From assembly GCA_014650475.1 (NCBI GenBank), contig BMVA01000006.1:248001-312000 (forward strand): a stretch of 64,000 nucleotides of DNA. Direction: 5' to 3'. The stretch is from Streptomyces albogriseolus. Lineage in GTDB: Bacteria; Actinomycetota; Actinomycetes; Streptomycetales; Streptomycetaceae. The notes under the pieces are model-generated. The model was not told the origin of the DNA and ran no database searches. It worked only from the letters and a program-made list of their open reading frames with translations. Below are positions 18,029-28,462 of the stretch, piece after piece. Each line of letters begins with the position of its first letter. Position 1 is the stretch's first letter. The translations under genes were made by a program, and so were the position numbers.

Positions 18029-19552
18029 TCAGCCGCCCGTGGTGGTGCCTTCCGGTTCCGGCGCCCCGATTTCGCCGAGCCAGCGGGCGAGCTTGCCGCG
18101 CCGGCCGATGGCGCGCAGCCGGCGTTCGGCGTCCTCGCGGGTCTCCGGGGTGGCGATGAGCAGGAGTTCGTCCCCGGCGCGCAGCACGGTGTCGCGGTCC
18201 GGCACCAGCGTGGCGCCCTCCCGGACGATGAGGGTGACGACGGCCGGGGGCGGCAGCCGCAGTTCGAAGACGGCCACGCCGTGCAGCTGGGAGCCCTCCG
18301 GGATGCTCACGGTGAGCAGGTCGGCGTCCAGGACGTCGAGGGGAGCGGTCTCCACCTGGATCTCGCGCAGCGCGTCGGTGCGCACCAGGCCGAGGCGGCG
18401 GGCGACGGCGGGCAGGGTGGGGCCCTGGAGCAGGGTGAACAGGGCCACCAGCACGAACACGATGTTGAGGATCTCGCGGGCGTGCGGCACGTCCTCCACC
18501 ACCGGGAAGGTGGTGAGCACGATGGGGACCGCGCCGCGCAGCCCCGCCCAGGAGATGAACGCCTGCTGCCGCCAGGGGGTGCGGAACGGCAGCAGGCACA
18601 GCAGTACGGACACGGGGCGGGCGACGAGCAGCAGCACCAGGCCGACGACGAGGGCGGGCAGGACCGCGCCGGACAGCTCGCTGGGGTCGACGAGCAGTCC
18701 GAGCATGACGAACAGGCCGATCTGCGCCAGCCAGCCCGCGCCCTCCGCGAAGGAGCGGGTGGCGGCGCGGTGCGGCAGCTGGGAGTTGCCGAGGACCAGT
18801 CCGGACAGATAGGCGGCGATGATGCCGCTCGCGCCGGCCGCGCCGGCGGCGGCGAAGGCGGTGATGCCGAAGCCGACCGTGGCCAGCGGGTAGAGACCCG
18901 TGGCGGGCAGCGCGATGTGGCGCAGCGCGACCGCGCCGAGGAGGCCGGTCAGCACACCGAGCGCGCCGCCGACGGCCAGCTGGAACAGCAGGCTGCCGAG
19001 GAGCGGACCGATCGCCGGGACGTCGGAGGTGGTGGTGGAGAAGACCAGCACGAGGATGATCGTGGGCGCGTCGTTGAAGCCGGACTCGGCCTCGACCAGT
19101 CCGGTCAGCTTCCGGGGCAGGGGCAGCGCCCGCAGCACGGAGAACACGGCGGCGGAGTCGGTCGAGGAGACGATCGCCCCGAGCAGCAGCGCCACGTTCC
19201 AGTCGAGCCCGAGCAGCCAGTGCGCGCCCGAGGCGGTGACCAGGACGGACAGGAACACGCCCACGGTGGCCAGGACGCCGGCGGGCGCCACCAGCCGCCG
19301 GACGTCGCTCCACCGGGTGGTCAGACCGCCTTCCACGAGGATCACGGCCAGGGCGGCGGTGCCGAGCGCCTGCGCGAGCTGGACGTCGTCGAACCGCAGG
19401 CCGAGGCCGTCCTCGCCGGCCACGATCCCCACCGCGAGGAACAGCAGCAGACTGGGCAGACCCACCCGGTGAGCGGTACGGGCGGCGGCGATGCTGGCCA
19501 GCAGCACCGTGCCCGCGATGAGCAGCGTCACGTACAGCTCGGGCAGGGTCAT
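18029..19552 (-). CDS. potassium/proton antiporter, CPA1 family with TrkA-C domain
   Basis: A 507-residue inner-membrane antiporter of the NhaP2/CvrA type, exporting K+ (or Na+) for H+. About 12 membrane segments span 5-395, with the CPA1 hallmarks ILVEGGLTTR, STDSAAVFSVLR, EAESGFNDAPTIIL and WAGLRGAVPIVL. Residues about 400-490 are a cytosolic TrkA-C regulatory domain (TVSIPEGSQLHGVAVFELRLP), likely ligand-gated. It is divergent from the NfeD-SPFH pair across a 363-base gap. Confidence 0.9.
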   Translation of the reverse strand: MTLPELYVTLLIAGTVLLASIAAARTAHRVGLPSLLLFLAVGIVAGEDGLGLRFDDVQLAQALGTAALAVILVEGGLTTRWSDVRRLVAPAGVLATVGVFLSVLVTASGAHWLLGLDWNVALLLGAIVSSTDSAAVFSVLRALPLPRKLTGLVEAESGFNDAPTIILVLVFSTTTSDVPAIGPLLGSLLFQLAVGGALGVLTGLLGAVALRHIALPATGLYPLATVGFGITAFAAAGAAGASGIIAAYLSGLVLGNSQLPHRAATRSFAEGAGWLAQIGLFVMLGLLVDPSELSGAVLPALVVGLVLLLVARPVSVLLCLLPFRTPWRQQAFISWAGLRGAVPIVLTTFPVVEDVPHAREILNIVFVLVALFTLLQGPTLPAVARRLGLVRTDALREIQVETAPLDVLDADLLTVSIPEGSQLHGVAVFELRLPPPAVVTLIVREGATLVPDRDTVLRAGDELLLIATPETREDAERRLRAIGRRGKLARWLGEIGAPEPEGTTTGG

Positions 19553-19915
19553 CGATCAGGTCCTCGTACCGTCCTCAGCCGTCCGTCGGTCGCCGGCGTC
19601 CCCGTCCCGTCCGACGACGCCGTGCATCACGATCACACCGGGCGGGGTGGGACAGGCGCACATACACACCCGGCGGGCACCGGCGTCCACGGGATCAAGG
19701 GGGCCGTTCGAAGCCTCACCCGGCGGGACGGGCGAGCGCCATCGGGGTCATCACCCAATGGGAGGCGTATCGGACATGTACGGCGGGAATGCTCGGTGCA
19801 CGGATCTCGGCATCCGGGCCGCGGCTGGGTAACGTGGTGGCAAAGGTGCCGGCTCCCCCTCGCGTGCCGGCCGGCGCCGGCCAAGCCCTCCACCGCAGGT
19901 GAGAAGAGGCGCGAC
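19553..19915. other. 363-base divergent intergenic region
   Basis: Separates the antiporter gene (minus) from the NfeD gene (plus) and must hold both promoters. A TAACGT just before 19840 could be a -10 hexamer for the NfeD message, but no convincing -35 is seen. No open reading frame has credible coding character. Confidence 0.4.
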
Positions 19916-20347
19916 ATGGACACCTGGCTGATCTGGCTGATCGTCGCGGCCGCCCTGGCCGTCGCGGAGATCCTCACCGTCACCGCCGCCCTCGGCATGC
20001 TGAGCGTGGCCGCGCTGGTCACGGCGGGGGTCGCGGCGGCCGGGCTGCCGCTGTGGGTCCAGCTGGTCGCGTACTCCGTCCTCGCCGCCGTGACGCTGCT
20101 GTTCGTACGGCCCCTCGCCCTGCGCCACCTCCAGCGCCCGCAGGGTCAGCGCTTCGGAGTGGACGCGCTGGTGGGCAAGCCCGCGCAGGTGCTGACGGCG
20201 GTGTCGGGCACCGGTGGCAGGGTCCGTATCGACGGCGAGGAGTGGACCGCCCGCAGTTACGACGAAACACTGGTGATCTCGCCCGGAACGACTGTCGACG
20301 TCATCGAGATCAGTGGCGCCACCGCGATCGTCTACCCACGGGACTGA
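19916..20347 (+). CDS. NfeD family membrane protein
   Basis: A 143-residue protein with membrane helices at about 4-32 and 37-64 and a C-terminal OB-fold (GVDALVGKPAQVLTA ... GRVRIDGEEWTARS) ending IVYPRD, the standard short NfeD. Such proteins act with SPFH/stomatin partners in membrane microdomain organisation. AGAAGAGG precedes the ATG. The SPFH gene begins four bases after its stop, so the partner assignment rests on both family knowledge and operon structure. Confidence 0.9.
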   Translation: MDTWLIWLIVAAALAVAEILTVTAALGMLSVAALVTAGVAAAGLPLWVQLVAYSVLAAVTLLFVRPLALRHLQRPQGQRFGVDALVGKPAQVLTAVSGTGGRVRIDGEEWTARSYDETLVISPGTTVDVIEISGATAIVYPRD

Positions 20348-20351
20348 AGCC

Positions 20352-21374
20352 ATGGACATCTCCGCCTCCCTCGTCGCCGGGCTGCTGATCGCGCTGCTCG
20401 CGATCTTCACGGTGATCCGCGCGGTGCGCATCGTGCCTCAGGCGCGCGCTCGCAACGTGGAGCGGCTGGGCCGCTACCACAAGACCCTGACCCCCGGTCT
20501 CAACCTCGTCATCCCGTACATCGACCGGGTGCACCCGCAGATCGACCTGCGCGAACAGGTCGTCTCCTTCAAGCCGCAGCCGGTCATCACCGAGGACAAC
20601 CTGGTCGTCGAGATCGACACCGTGCTGTACTTCCAGGTCACCGACCCGCGTGCGGCCTTCTACGAGATCGCCAGCTTCCTCCAGGCGGTGGAGCAGCTGA
20701 CCGTCACCACGCTGCGCAACGTGGTCGGGTCCATGGACCTGGAGAAGACGCTCACCTCACGGGACACCATCAACAGCCAGCTGCGCGGGGTGCTCGACGA
20801 GGCGACCGGCAAGTGGGGGCTGCGGGTCAACCGCGTGGAGATCAAGGCCATCGACCCGCCGCAGTCCATCAAGGAGGCCATGCAGAAGCAGATGCGGGCC
20901 GAGCGGGACAAGCGGGCGGCGATCCTGGGCGCCGAGGGACAGCGCCAGTCGCAGATCCTCACGGCGGAGGGCGACAAGCAGGCGGCCGTGCTGCGCGCGG
21001 AGGGCAACCGGACCGCCGCGATCCTGGAGGCCGAGGGCCAGTCGCGCGCCATCGACGAGGTGTTCCAGGCGATCCACCGCAACGACCCCGACCCGAAGCT
21101 GCTCGCCTACCAGTACCTCCAGGCGCTGCCCCAGCTCGCGCAGGGGCAGGGCAACAACTTCTGGGTGATCCCGAGCGAGATCACCACGGCGCTCCAGGGC
21201 GTGTCGAAGGCGTTCAGCGAGTCGCTCCCGCCGTCACCGGCCACCCGGGCCAAGCCCACGGCCGACGACGCGGCCGCGGCCAAGGCCGCCGACGACACGG
21301 CGGAGGCGGCCCAGGCGGCGGCGGAGGCGGTGGCCGACGCGGCGGAGGCGGACCGGCGCCCGCGGGGGCTCTGA
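20352..21374 (+). CDS. SPFH/Band 7 (stomatin-like) protein
   Basis: A 340-residue membrane scaffold protein. One N-terminal membrane helix (about 4-24) is followed by the SPFH domain (RNVERLGRYHKTLTPGLNLV through RVNRVEIKAIDPP, to about 180). Next comes a long charged coiled coil with the repeated AEG motifs AILGAEGQRQSQ, ILTAEGDKQAAV, VLRAEGNRTAA and ILEAEGQSRAI. The Ala/Asp-rich tail (from about 300) is low-complexity. It pairs with the NfeD gene four bases upstream. The nearest well-known relatives are QmcA and slipin proteins. Confidence 0.92.
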   Translation: MDISASLVAGLLIALLAIFTVIRAVRIVPQARARNVERLGRYHKTLTPGLNLVIPYIDRVHPQIDLREQVVSFKPQPVITEDNLVVEIDTVLYFQVTDPRAAFYEIASFLQAVEQLTVTTLRNVVGSMDLEKTLTSRDTINSQLRGVLDEATGKWGLRVNRVEIKAIDPPQSIKEAMQKQMRAERDKRAAILGAEGQRQSQILTAEGDKQAAVLRAEGNRTAAILEAEGQSRAIDEVFQAIHRNDPDPKLLAYQYLQALPQLAQGQGNNFWVIPSEITTALQGVSKAFSESLPPSPATRAKPTADDAAAAKAADDTAEAAQAAAEAVADAAEADRRPRGL

Positions 21375-21525
21375 GGTTCACGTCGTGGCCGGGGCGGCGA
21401 CCGGACGACGCGGCGGCACGTCCGGCACGACGGGCGCGAAGGGCGGCATGTCCGGCACGGACCGCGTGGTCGGCCGGAGGGGCGAGGGCGTCAGGTGACG
21501 GCGGGAGGGATCCCGGCGCGCCCCG

Positions 21526-22038
21526 TCAGCCGGCCGCCGCCGCGAACGCCTTGTACGCCCGTTCGTCGAACAGGACGAAGGTGATCTCCTCGACCGCGGT
21601 GTCCGTCGCGCGGACCGTCTCCACGGCGATGCGGGCCGCGTCGTCCAGCGGCCACCGGTAGACGCCCGTCGAGATCGCGGGGAACGCGACCGTGCGGGCG
21701 CCCAGTGCGTCGGCGACGCGCAGGGACTCGCGGTAGCAGGAGGCGAGGAGCGCGGAGCGGTCCTCGGTGGTGCTGTGCACCGGGCCGACCGTGTGGATCA
21801 CCCAGCGTGCGTCCAGCCGGCCCGCGGTGGTGGCGACCGCCTGCCCCGTGGGCAGCCCCCTGCCGTACCGGGAGGCGCGCAGGGAGCGGCACTCGGCGAG
21901 GATCTCCGGGCCGCCCCGCCGGTGGATCGCGCCGTCGACGCCGCCCCCGCCGAGCAGGGACGAGTTGGCCGCGTTGACGAGGGCGTCGGCGCTCTGCCGG
22001 GTGATGTCGCCCTGGACGAGGGTGAGCCTGGGGGTCAT
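21526..22038 (-). CDS. macro-domain protein (O-acyl-ADP-ribose deacetylase type)
   Basis: A 170-residue stand-alone macro domain that binds, and may hydrolyse, ADP-ribose derivatives. The MacroD-type signature is complete: [53 protein letters not shown] and FPAISTGVY. The start ATG overlaps the stop of the FAD oxidoreductase gene upstream (ATGA), so translation is coupled. With the ADP-ribosylglycohydrolase and sirtuin 11 kb away, it adds to the ADP-ribose enzymes of the window, but its operon partner suggests no common substrate. Confidence 0.92.
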   Translation of the reverse strand: MTPRLTLVQGDITRQSADALVNAANSSLLGGGGVDGAIHRRGGPEILAECRSLRASRYGRGLPTGQAVATTAGRLDARWVIHTVGPVHSTTEDRSALLASCYRESLRVADALGARTVAFPAISTGVYRWPLDDAARIAVETVRATDTAVEEITFVLFDERAYKAFAAAAG

Positions 22039-23453
22039 GTCTGGCGGAGCCTCCTCCATACCGCCTTGGCGGCGTTGTGGCCGGGCATGCCGTGCACGCC
22101 GGGGCCGGGCGGGGTGGCCTGGGAGCAGATGAACACGGCGGGGTGCGGTGTCGTGTACGGGAACAGCGACAGCTTGGGGCGCAGCAGCGTCTGGAGTCCG
22201 GAGACCGCGCCGGTGGCGATGTCGCCGCCGATGTAGTTGGCGTTGCGCGCGGCCAGTTCGGGCGGTCCCGCGGTGGCGCGGGCCAGCACCCGGTCGCGGA
22301 AGCCGGGCGCGAACCGCTCCAGCTGGCGTTCGATCGCGTCGGTGAGGTCGCCGTTCCAGCCGTGCGGGACGTGTCCGTAGACCCAGAAGACGTGCTTGCC
22401 GTCGGGGGCCCGGGTGGGGTCGACGACGGAGGGCTGCACCGTGATGAGGAACGGCGCGTCGGGGGCGCGGTTCTCCCGGGACGCGGCGCGCAGGGCGGCG
22501 CCGATCTCCGCGCTGTCCGCGCCGATCTGCACGGTCCCGGCCCTGCGCGCCTCGGGGGCGGTCCACGGGACGGGCCCGTCCAGCGCGTAGTCGATCTTGA
22601 AGACGCCGGGGCCGTAGCGGTAGCGGGCGTAGTGGTCGCCGAAGCCGGCGATACGGGCCAGCGCGGTGGGCGAGGTGTCGAAGACGTACGCCCGCGCCGG
22701 GGGCAGGTCGTCGAGCCGCTTGACCTCGTAGTCGGTGTGCACGGTGCCGCCGAGTTCGCGCAGGTGGGCGGCGAGGGCGTCGGAGATCGCCTGGGAACCG
22801 CCGCGGGCGACGGGCCAGCCGCGGGTGTGCGCGGCGAGGGCGAAGACCAGGCCTATGGCCGAGGTGGCGAAGCCGTTGAGCGGGGCCATCACATGGGCGA
22901 CGAGACCGGCGAAGAGGGTGCGGGCGCGCTCGTCGCGGAAGCGGCGGGCCAGCCAGGTCGACGGGGGCAGGCCGACGAGGCCGAACCGGGCGAGTGTGAC
23001 GGGGTCGCGGGGCAGCGCGGTCAGCGGCAGCGACATGAAGTCGCGGACCAGGGTGTCCCAGCGGTGCAGGAAGGGCGTCACGAGCCGCCGGTACGCGCCG
23101 GCGTCGCGCGGCCCGAAGGAGGCGGCCGTCTCCCCGACCGAGCGGGACAGCACGGCCGCCGTGCCGTCCGGGAAGGGGTGGGCCATGGGCAGCTCGGGGT
23201 GCAGCCACTGAAGGCCGTGCCGCTCCAGCGGCAGGCCGCGGAAGGCGGGCGAGCTGACGGCGAGGGGGTGGGCGGCGGAGCAGGGGTCGTGCCGGAAGCC
23301 GGGAAGGGTCAGCTCCTCGGTGCGGGCGCCGCCGCCGACGGTCCCCTTGGCCTCGAAGAGGGCCACCGAGAAACCGCGCCGGGCCAGTTCCACGGCGGCG
23401 GTCAGCCCGTTCGGCCCCGCCCCCACCACGACCGCATCGAGCATCGACGGCAC
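22035..23453 (-). CDS. NAD(P)/FAD-dependent oxidoreductase, phytoene desaturase-like
   Basis: A 472-residue flavoprotein of the phytoene desaturase/amine oxidase superfamily. The N-terminus [20 protein letters not shown] is the Rossmann FAD motif, followed by [12 protein letters not shown], and the C-terminus carries [24 protein letters not shown], the second FAD contact. The GTG start has GAAGGAG seven bases ahead; an ATG three codons later is less well placed. It overlaps the downstream macro-domain gene by four bases. No carotenoid gene is nearby, so the substrate is unknown; this branch is often annotated merely as NAD(P)/FAD-dependent oxidoreductase. Confidence 0.87.
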   Translation of the reverse strand: MPSMLDAVVVGAGPNGLTAAVELARRGFSVALFEAKGTVGGGARTEELTLPGFRHDPCSAAHPLAVSSPAFRGLPLERHGLQWLHPELPMAHPFPDGTAAVLSRSVGETAASFGPRDAGAYRRLVTPFLHRWDTLVRDFMSLPLTALPRDPVTLARFGLVGLPPSTWLARRFRDERARTLFAGLVAHVMAPLNGFATSAIGLVFALAAHTRGWPVARGGSQAISDALAAHLRELGGTVHTDYEVKRLDDLPPARAYVFDTSPTALARIAGFGDHYARYRYGPGVFKIDYALDGPVPWTAPEARRAGTVQIGADSAEIGAALRAASRENRAPDAPFLITVQPSVVDPTRAPDGKHVFWVYGHVPHGWNGDLTDAIERQLERFAPGFRDRVLARATAGPPELAARNANYIGGDIATGAVSGLQTLLRPKLSLFPYTTPHPAVFICSQATPPGPGVHGMPGHNAAKAVWRRLRQT

Positions 23454-23564
23454 CTTCGGACTCCTTCGTCAGCCGACGGCCACAGAGGATCAGGATATGC
23501 CGGGCCGCGGACGGCGCCGGACGGCGTCCGGACACCCGCCCCGCACCGCCCGGCGGTCCGCGCC

Positions 23565-24410
23565 TCAGACGGCCGCGGACAGCAGCTCCACCACCCGCCG
23601 CGCGGTGGCCTCGTCCCGCGCCGCGGTGAACGGCAGCGTGTTGCCGCCGCGGATCGCGAACGGGATGCCCGCGCGGGTGAGCTGGGCGCCGCCCGCCTCC
23701 TCCACCAGCAGCAGACCGGCCGCGTGGTCCCAGGCCAGCTCCCAGTTGAACGCGGTCGCGTCCAGCTCGCCGCGGGCCACCGCCAGGTACTCGAGCCCGG
23801 CCGAACCGCAGGGGCGCGGGGACACGCCGTCGGCGCGCAGGCCGAGGAGGGCGCGCTTCTGCTCGTCGGTGGTGAAGTCCGGGTGGGAGGTGGCGACGCG
23901 GAGGTCCCGGCCGGGCTCCGGGGAACCGGAGCGCAGCGGCTCGCCGTCGAGGCGGGCGCCCTGTCCGCGGACGGCGGTGGCCAGCAGGCCGAGGGCCGGG
24001 GCGTACGTCCAGGAGGCCCGCACCACGCCGCGCACGGCGAGCGCGACCAGGGTGCAGTAGCCGGTCTCGCCGCGCACGAACTGGCGGGTGCCGTCGACGG
24101 GGTCGACGATCCACACCGGCGCGTCCCCGCCTATCGCCTCGTACGACGACGGGTCGGCGTGCACGCCCTCCTCGCCGACCACCACGGAGCCGGGCAGCAG
24201 GCGGGGCAGCTCCGCCGTGAGGTGCCGCTCGGCCTCGCGGTCGGCGTCGGTCACCAGGTCGTGCGGTCCGCTCTTGCGGTCCACCTCGTGGGCGGCGAGA
24301 CGGCGCCAGCGCGGCACGATCTCCCGCGCGGCGGCCTCGCGGACGGCGGCCTCCACGTCGGGGGCGTGCCGGGTGAGGAACTGGTCGATGCTCGCGTCGG
24401 TCTCGATCAC
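23565..24410 (-). CDS. inositol monophosphatase family phosphatase
   Basis: A 281-residue Mg2+-dependent, Li+-sensitive-type phosphatase. Metal-site motifs are intact: GEEG near residue 79, [12 protein letters not shown] near 99, and [15 protein letters not shown] toward the end. Substrate could be inositol-1-phosphate, histidinol phosphate or 3'-phosphoadenosine phosphate; nothing nearby decides. The GTG start has GGAGGA only one base ahead, too close for a standard ribosome site, so the true start or a leaderless message remains open. Confidence 0.88.
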   Translation of the reverse strand: MIETDASIDQFLTRHAPDVEAAVREAAAREIVPRWRRLAAHEVDRKSGPHDLVTDADREAERHLTAELPRLLPGSVVVGEEGVHADPSSYEAIGGDAPVWIVDPVDGTRQFVRGETGYCTLVALAVRGVVRASWTYAPALGLLATAVRGQGARLDGEPLRSGSPEPGRDLRVATSHPDFTTDEQKRALLGLRADGVSPRPCGSAGLEYLAVARGELDATAFNWELAWDHAAGLLLVEEAGGAQLTRAGIPFAIRGGNTLPFTAARDEATARRVVELLSAAV

Positions 24411-24464
24411 TCCTCCATGAGAGCACGCCGCACCGACAGCCCCGCCCCGGCCCGGGACGGTCTC

Positions 24465-24500
24465 GGGTGCGGGCGCCGCGGAAATGGGCTGCCCGCACCC
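24465..24500 (-). terminator. terminator of YwrD-type gamma-glutamyltransferase gene
   Basis: GGGTGCGGGC (24465-24474) pairs with GCCCGCACCC (24491-24500) around a 16-base G+C-rich loop, 12 bases past the stop codon of the minus-strand gene. Confidence 0.7.
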
Positions 24501-24512
24501 GCGGGGATGGGC

Positions 24513-26342
24513 TCAGCGGCCCACCGCGTACCCCTGCTGGCCGCGCGGGTTGGCGGCCGCCGAGAGGACGCCGGTGTCCGGGTCGCGGGCGACCGCGCAC
24601 AGCCGTCCCTCGGACCAGGCGTCGCCGACGGTGACGTCGTGGCCGCGGCGGCGCAGCTCCTCGACCACCTCCGGGTCGGTGCGGGACTCGACGGTGACGC
24701 TGCCGGGCCGCATGCCGCGGGGGTAGAAGGAGCCGGGGAAGCTGTCGTTGTGCCAGTTCGGGGCGTCGACGGCGCCCTGGAGGTCGAGCCCGCCGCGCAC
24801 CTTCGCGCGCAGGGCGACGGCGAGGAAGAAGTGCAGCTGCCACTGGTCCTGCTGGTCGCCGCCGGGCGTGCCGAACGCCATGACCGGCACGCCGTCGCGC
24901 AGGGCGAGGGACGGGGTGAGCGTGGTGCGGGGGCGGCGGCCCGGGGTGAGGCTGTTGGGCAGGCCCTCCTCCAGCCAGGTCATCTGGAGCCGGGTGCCGA
25001 GCGGGAAGCCCAGCTCGGGCACGACGGGGTTGGACTGGAGCCAGCCGCCGCTGGGCGTGGCGGAGATCATGTTGCCCCAGCGGTCGACGACGTCGAGGTG
25101 ACAGGTGTCGCCGCGGGTACCGCCGTCGGCGGAGACCTCCGGTTCGCCGGGCACCGGAGAGGTGGGGCTCTTGGCGACGGTCGGCTCACCGGCGCCCATG
25201 GGGCTGAAGCCCGGCTCGTCGGTGGCCACGACGCGCGCGTGGGCGGCGAGCCGGGGGGTGCGGCCGCCGGGGCTGCCGAGGCGCAGCTCGTGGGAGGCGC
25301 GCGGGCCGGCCAGGGTGCGCCGCTCGGCGTTGTACGCGGCGGACAGCAGGTCGTCGAGCGGCACCTCGGCGGCGTCGCCGTACCAGGCCTCGCGGTCGGC
25401 CATGGCGAGCTTGCAGTTCTCGATCAGCAGATGCAGATAGGCGGCCGAGCCGTAGGGCGGCAACTCGTCGGGGAGCAGGGCGAGTTGCTGGAGGAGCACC
25501 GGGCCCTGGCTCCACGGTCCCGCCTTGCACACGGTCCAGCCGTCGAAGTCGTAGGTGACCGGGTCCTCGTAGGTGGCGGACCAGGCGGCGAGGTCGTCGG
25601 CGGTGAGGGTGCCGGTGTGGCGCCTGCCGCTGGTGTCGAGGGTGGGGCGGGCGGCCTGCCGGACCAGCGCCTCGGCGACGAAGCCGGTGCGCCACACCTC
25701 GCGGGCGGCCTCGATCTGCGCCTCCCGGTCACCGGCGCCGGCCACCTCGGCGAGCAGCCGCTTCCAGGTGGCGGCGAGGGCGGGGTTGCGGAACAGCTCG
25801 CCGGGGCGCGGCGGGCGTCCGCCGGGCAGGTAGACCTCGGCGGAGCTGGTCCACTCCGTCTCGAACAGCTCGCGCACGGTCTCCACGGTGTCGCCGACCC
25901 GCTCCACGGGCGGGTGGCCGTCCTCGGCGTAGCCGATGGCGTAGGTGAGGACGTCGGCGAGGGACTTGGTGCCGTGGTCGCGCAGCAGGAGCATCCAGGC
26001 GTCGAAGGCGCCGGGCACGGCGGCGGCGAGCGGGCCGGTGCCGGGGACGAGGTCGAGGCCGAGCCCCTTGTAGTGGGCGACGGTCGCGCCGGCCGGGGCG
26101 ACGCCCTGCCCGCACAGCACGCGTACCTCCCCGCCGGCCGGGGCGAGGATCATCGGCACTTCGCCGGCCGGGCCGTTGAGGTGGGGTTCGACGACGTGCA
26201 GCACGAAGGCTCCGGCCACGGCCGCGTCGTAGGCGTTGCCGCCGTCCTCGAGGACGGCCATGGCGGACTGGGAGGCCAGCCAGTGGGTGGAGGACACCAT
26301 GCCGAAGGTGCCCTGGAGGGTCGGTCGGGTGGTGAACTGCAT
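24513..26342 (-). CDS. gamma-glutamyltransferase family protein, YwrD-like
   Basis: A 609-residue Ntn-hydrolase precursor without a signal peptide, so probably cytosolic. The opening ([15 protein letters not shown], then [13 protein letters not shown]) and the autoprocessing site [17 protein letters not shown], where Thr becomes the N-terminal nucleophile of the small subunit, match the YwrD/acylase-like branch. [17 protein letters not shown] near the C-terminus is also typical. The reading frame continues far upstream as an antisense shadow of the lipoate ligase; the first Met with family similarity ([11 protein letters not shown]) is taken as the start, although its ribosome site (GGGGCAGGGG) is poor. 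It is divergent from the lipoate ligase gene. Confidence 0.88.
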   Translation of the reverse strand: MQFTTRPTLQGTFGMVSSTHWLASQSAMAVLEDGGNAYDAAVAGAFVLHVVEPHLNGPAGEVPMILAPAGGEVRVLCGQGVAPAGATVAHYKGLGLDLVPGTGPLAAAVPGAFDAWMLLLRDHGTKSLADVLTYAIGYAEDGHPPVERVGDTVETVRELFETEWTSSAEVYLPGGRPPRPGELFRNPALAATWKRLLAEVAGAGDREAQIEAAREVWRTGFVAEALVRQAARPTLDTSGRRHTGTLTADDLAAWSATYEDPVTYDFDGWTVCKAGPWSQGPVLLQQLALLPDELPPYGSAAYLHLLIENCKLAMADREAWYGDAAEVPLDDLLSAAYNAERRTLAGPRASHELRLGSPGGRTPRLAAHARVVATDEPGFSPMGAGEPTVAKSPTSPVPGEPEVSADGGTRGDTCHLDVVDRWGNMISATPSGGWLQSNPVVPELGFPLGTRLQMTWLEEGLPNSLTPGRRPRTTLTPSLALRDGVPVMAFGTPGGDQQDQWQLHFFLAVALRAKVRGGLDLQGAVDAPNWHNDSFPGSFYPRGMRPGSVTVESRTDPEVVEELRRRGHDVTVGDAWSEGRLCAVARDPDTGVLSAAANPRGQQGYAVGR

Positions 26343-26549
26343 CCCCTGCCCCAGGTGTTCGCGTCGTCCGGCCCTGCGCACCACCCGCTCCGGGCCGGCG
26401 GCCTCGGCCACTGCCGCCCGCAGGGTAAGCGCGTACTGCGGGACGACGCCACCCTCGGCGGCGCCCGCGGCACCGGGCGCCGCGGCCGTGACGGGAACAA
26501 TCCGGGCGGGCCCGGCGTTGGTGCACGCGGCTGGACGAAAGGCGGAGTC

Positions 26550-27614
26550 GTGCACGGTGAGTACAAGGTTCCCGGCGGCAAGCTCGTCGTGGTGGACGTG
26601 GACGTGGTGGACGGGGCGCTGCGTCACGCGCGCGTGGCGGGGGACTTCTTCCTGGAGCCCGACGAGGCGCTGGACGCCGTGAACGGAGCCCTGGAGGGCG
26701 CCCCGGCCGACACCGACGCGGCCGGTCTGGCCGCGCGGATCGAGGCCGCCCTGCCCGAGGGGACCGTGATGTACGGGCTCACCGCGGAGGGTGTCGGCAT
26801 CGCGGTGCGCCGTGCGCTGGCGCACGCCACGGACTGGACCGACTACGACTGGCAGCTGGTGCACGAGGGCCCGCAGCCGCCCGCGCTGCACATGGCCCTG
26901 GACGAGGTGCTGACCGCCGAGGTGGCCGCCGGACGGCGCCCGCCGACGCTGCGGGTGTGGGAGTGGGCCTCCCCCGCCGTGATCATCGGCAGCTTCCAGT
27001 CGCTGCGCAACGAGGTGGACCCCGAGGGGGCCCGCCGGCACGGCGTGGACGTGGTGCGCCGGATCTCCGGCGGCGGCGCGATGTTCGTGGAGCCGGGGAA
27101 CACCATCACCTACTCGCTGTCGGTGCCGGAGGCGCTGGTGCAGGGCCTGTCCTTCCAGGACAGCTACGCCTACCTCGACGACTGGGTGCTCGGCGCGCTC
27201 GGCGACATGGGGATCCGCGCCTGGTACCAGCCGCTGAACGACATCGCCACCGACCAGGGCAAGATCGCGGGCGCGGCGCAGAAGCGGATCGTGGGCCCCG
27301 ACGGCGCGCCCGGCGCGGTGCTGCACCACGTGACGATGGCGTACGACATCGACGCGGACAAGATGCTCGAGGTGCTGCGCATCGGCAAGGAGAAGCTGTC
27401 GGACAAGGGCACGAAGAGCGCGAAGAAGCGGGTGGACCCGCTGCGCCGGCAGACGGGGCTGCCGCGCGAGGCGGTCATCGGGCGGATGGTCGACTCCTTC
27501 CGCGCCCGGTACGGGCTGACGCAGGGCAAGGTGACGGACGAGGAACTGGCCCGCGCCCAGGAACTCGTGGGGACGAAGTTCACCGCACCGGAATGGGTCG
27601 CCCGGGTGCCCTGA
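26550..27614 (+). CDS. lipoate--protein ligase with N-terminal accessory domain
   Basis: A 354-residue enzyme attaching lipoate to E2/GcvH lysines via lipoyl-AMP. Residues 1-90 (KVPGGKLVVVDVDVVDGALR, then VAGDFFLEPDEAL) look like the small C-terminal accessory domain of LplA. The catalytic domain follows, with PPALHMALDEVL, the lipoate loop RRISGGGAMFVEPGN and the lysine loop DQGKIAGAAQKR. The order is therefore reversed relative to E. coli LplA. The start is GTG (V-H-G-E-Y-K) with GGCGGAG close ahead. It is a single gene divergent from the YwrD-like gene. Confidence 0.88.
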   Translation: MHGEYKVPGGKLVVVDVDVVDGALRHARVAGDFFLEPDEALDAVNGALEGAPADTDAAGLAARIEAALPEGTVMYGLTAEGVGIAVRRALAHATDWTDYDWQLVHEGPQPPALHMALDEVLTAEVAAGRRPPTLRVWEWASPAVIIGSFQSLRNEVDPEGARRHGVDVVRRISGGGAMFVEPGNTITYSLSVPEALVQGLSFQDSYAYLDDWVLGALGDMGIRAWYQPLNDIATDQGKIAGAAQKRIVGPDGAPGAVLHHVTMAYDIDADKMLEVLRIGKEKLSDKGTKSAKKRVDPLRRQTGLPREAVIGRMVDSFRARYGLTQGKVTDEELARAQELVGTKFTAPEWVARVP

Positions 27615-27793
27615 CGCTCAAATCCCCCTATTCGCAGAGGAAAAGCGGCAAGCGGCCGCCGATGCGGAACCGCCCCGTCACCGCGCGCCTACGGAGCGAG
27701 TTGAACCCTTCCGCACCTTGACGAAGCGTGTGACACTGGCGTCCCGTCCGCAGTGCGGACCACCTCCGCACCGTCCCCCACGAGAAGTGCGCC

Positions 27794-28462
27794 GTGCGTT
27801 CCTTTCCTCTGCCGATCGCCCTGACCGCCCGTCTGTCGCCGGTGGTCGTCCTCGCCGCGGCCGGATGGGCGCTGTCCTCCGGCCCGCTGGCCGCGCCCGA
27901 GACCTCCGAGGACAAGCCGACCGGGAAGACCGCCTCGCAGCAGTCCCCCACCGCCCCGTCCGAGACGCAGGCGGTGAAGACGTACGCCGCGGCGCCCGAG
28001 CCGTGCGACGCGCTGTCCGCCAAGACCGTCAAGTCCCTTGTGCCGGGCGCGAAGACGGCCGGCAAGGAGATACCGTCCACGGACTCCGACCTGCGCCGCA
28101 CCTGCTCGTGGAACGCCCTCGAGGGCTACGACTACCGCTGGCTCGACGTGTCCTTCGAGGTGCTGGACTCCGACGAGGCCGCGGAGAAGTCGTACGACGG
28201 GCGGCTGGCGGAGAAGAGCGGCGGGGGCGCCGTCCCGGGGGTCGGGGACACGGCGTACTCGGTCGTGAACCTCACCACCGAGGACAAGCAGGACACACGT
28301 GAGGGTGTCGTGGTGGCGCGGGCCGCCAACGCGCTGGTGATCGTCACGTACAACGGCAGCGACTTCGAGTCGAAGAAGGCGCCGAGCACGGAGGAGATCA
28401 ACAAGGGCGCGATCAAGGCCGCCAAGGAAGCGGTGGCCGCGCTGCAGAAGACGCGAGGCTGA
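27794..28462 (+). CDS. secreted DUF3558-like protein
   Basis: A 222-residue exported protein of unknown function. Residues 1-36 form a signal peptide (basic start, hydrophobic core VVVLAAAGWALSS) but lack the Cys of a lipobox, unlike many DUF3558 lipoproteins. A Thr/Ser/Pro/Lys-rich linker (about 37-68) leads into the domain that starts PEPCDALSAKTVKSLVPG and continues RRTCSWNA and GVGDTAYSV. The two Cys are typical of the family and may form a disulfide. The start is GTG with GAGAAG upstream. Confidence 0.75.
   Translation: MRSFPLPIALTARLSPVVVLAAAGWALSSGPLAAPETSEDKPTGKTASQQSPTAPSETQAVKTYAAAPEPCDALSAKTVKSLVPGAKTAGKEIPSTDSDLRRTCSWNALEGYDYRWLDVSFEVLDSDEAAEKSYDGRLAEKSGGGAVPGVGDTAYSVVNLTTEDKQDTREGVVVARAANALVIVTYNGSDFESKKAPSTEEINKGAIKAAKEAVAALQKTRG

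Noticed and set aside
24513-27329. A 938-codon version of the YwrD-like gamma-glutamyltransferase
   Set aside because: The extra N-terminal ~330 codons are antisense to the lipoate ligase and have no family similarity.
22077-27614. A plus-strand open frame of over 1800 codons
   Set aside because: It is an antisense artefact of third-position G/C over several well-supported minus-strand genes. Only its last part (26550-27614) is a real gene, the lipoate ligase.
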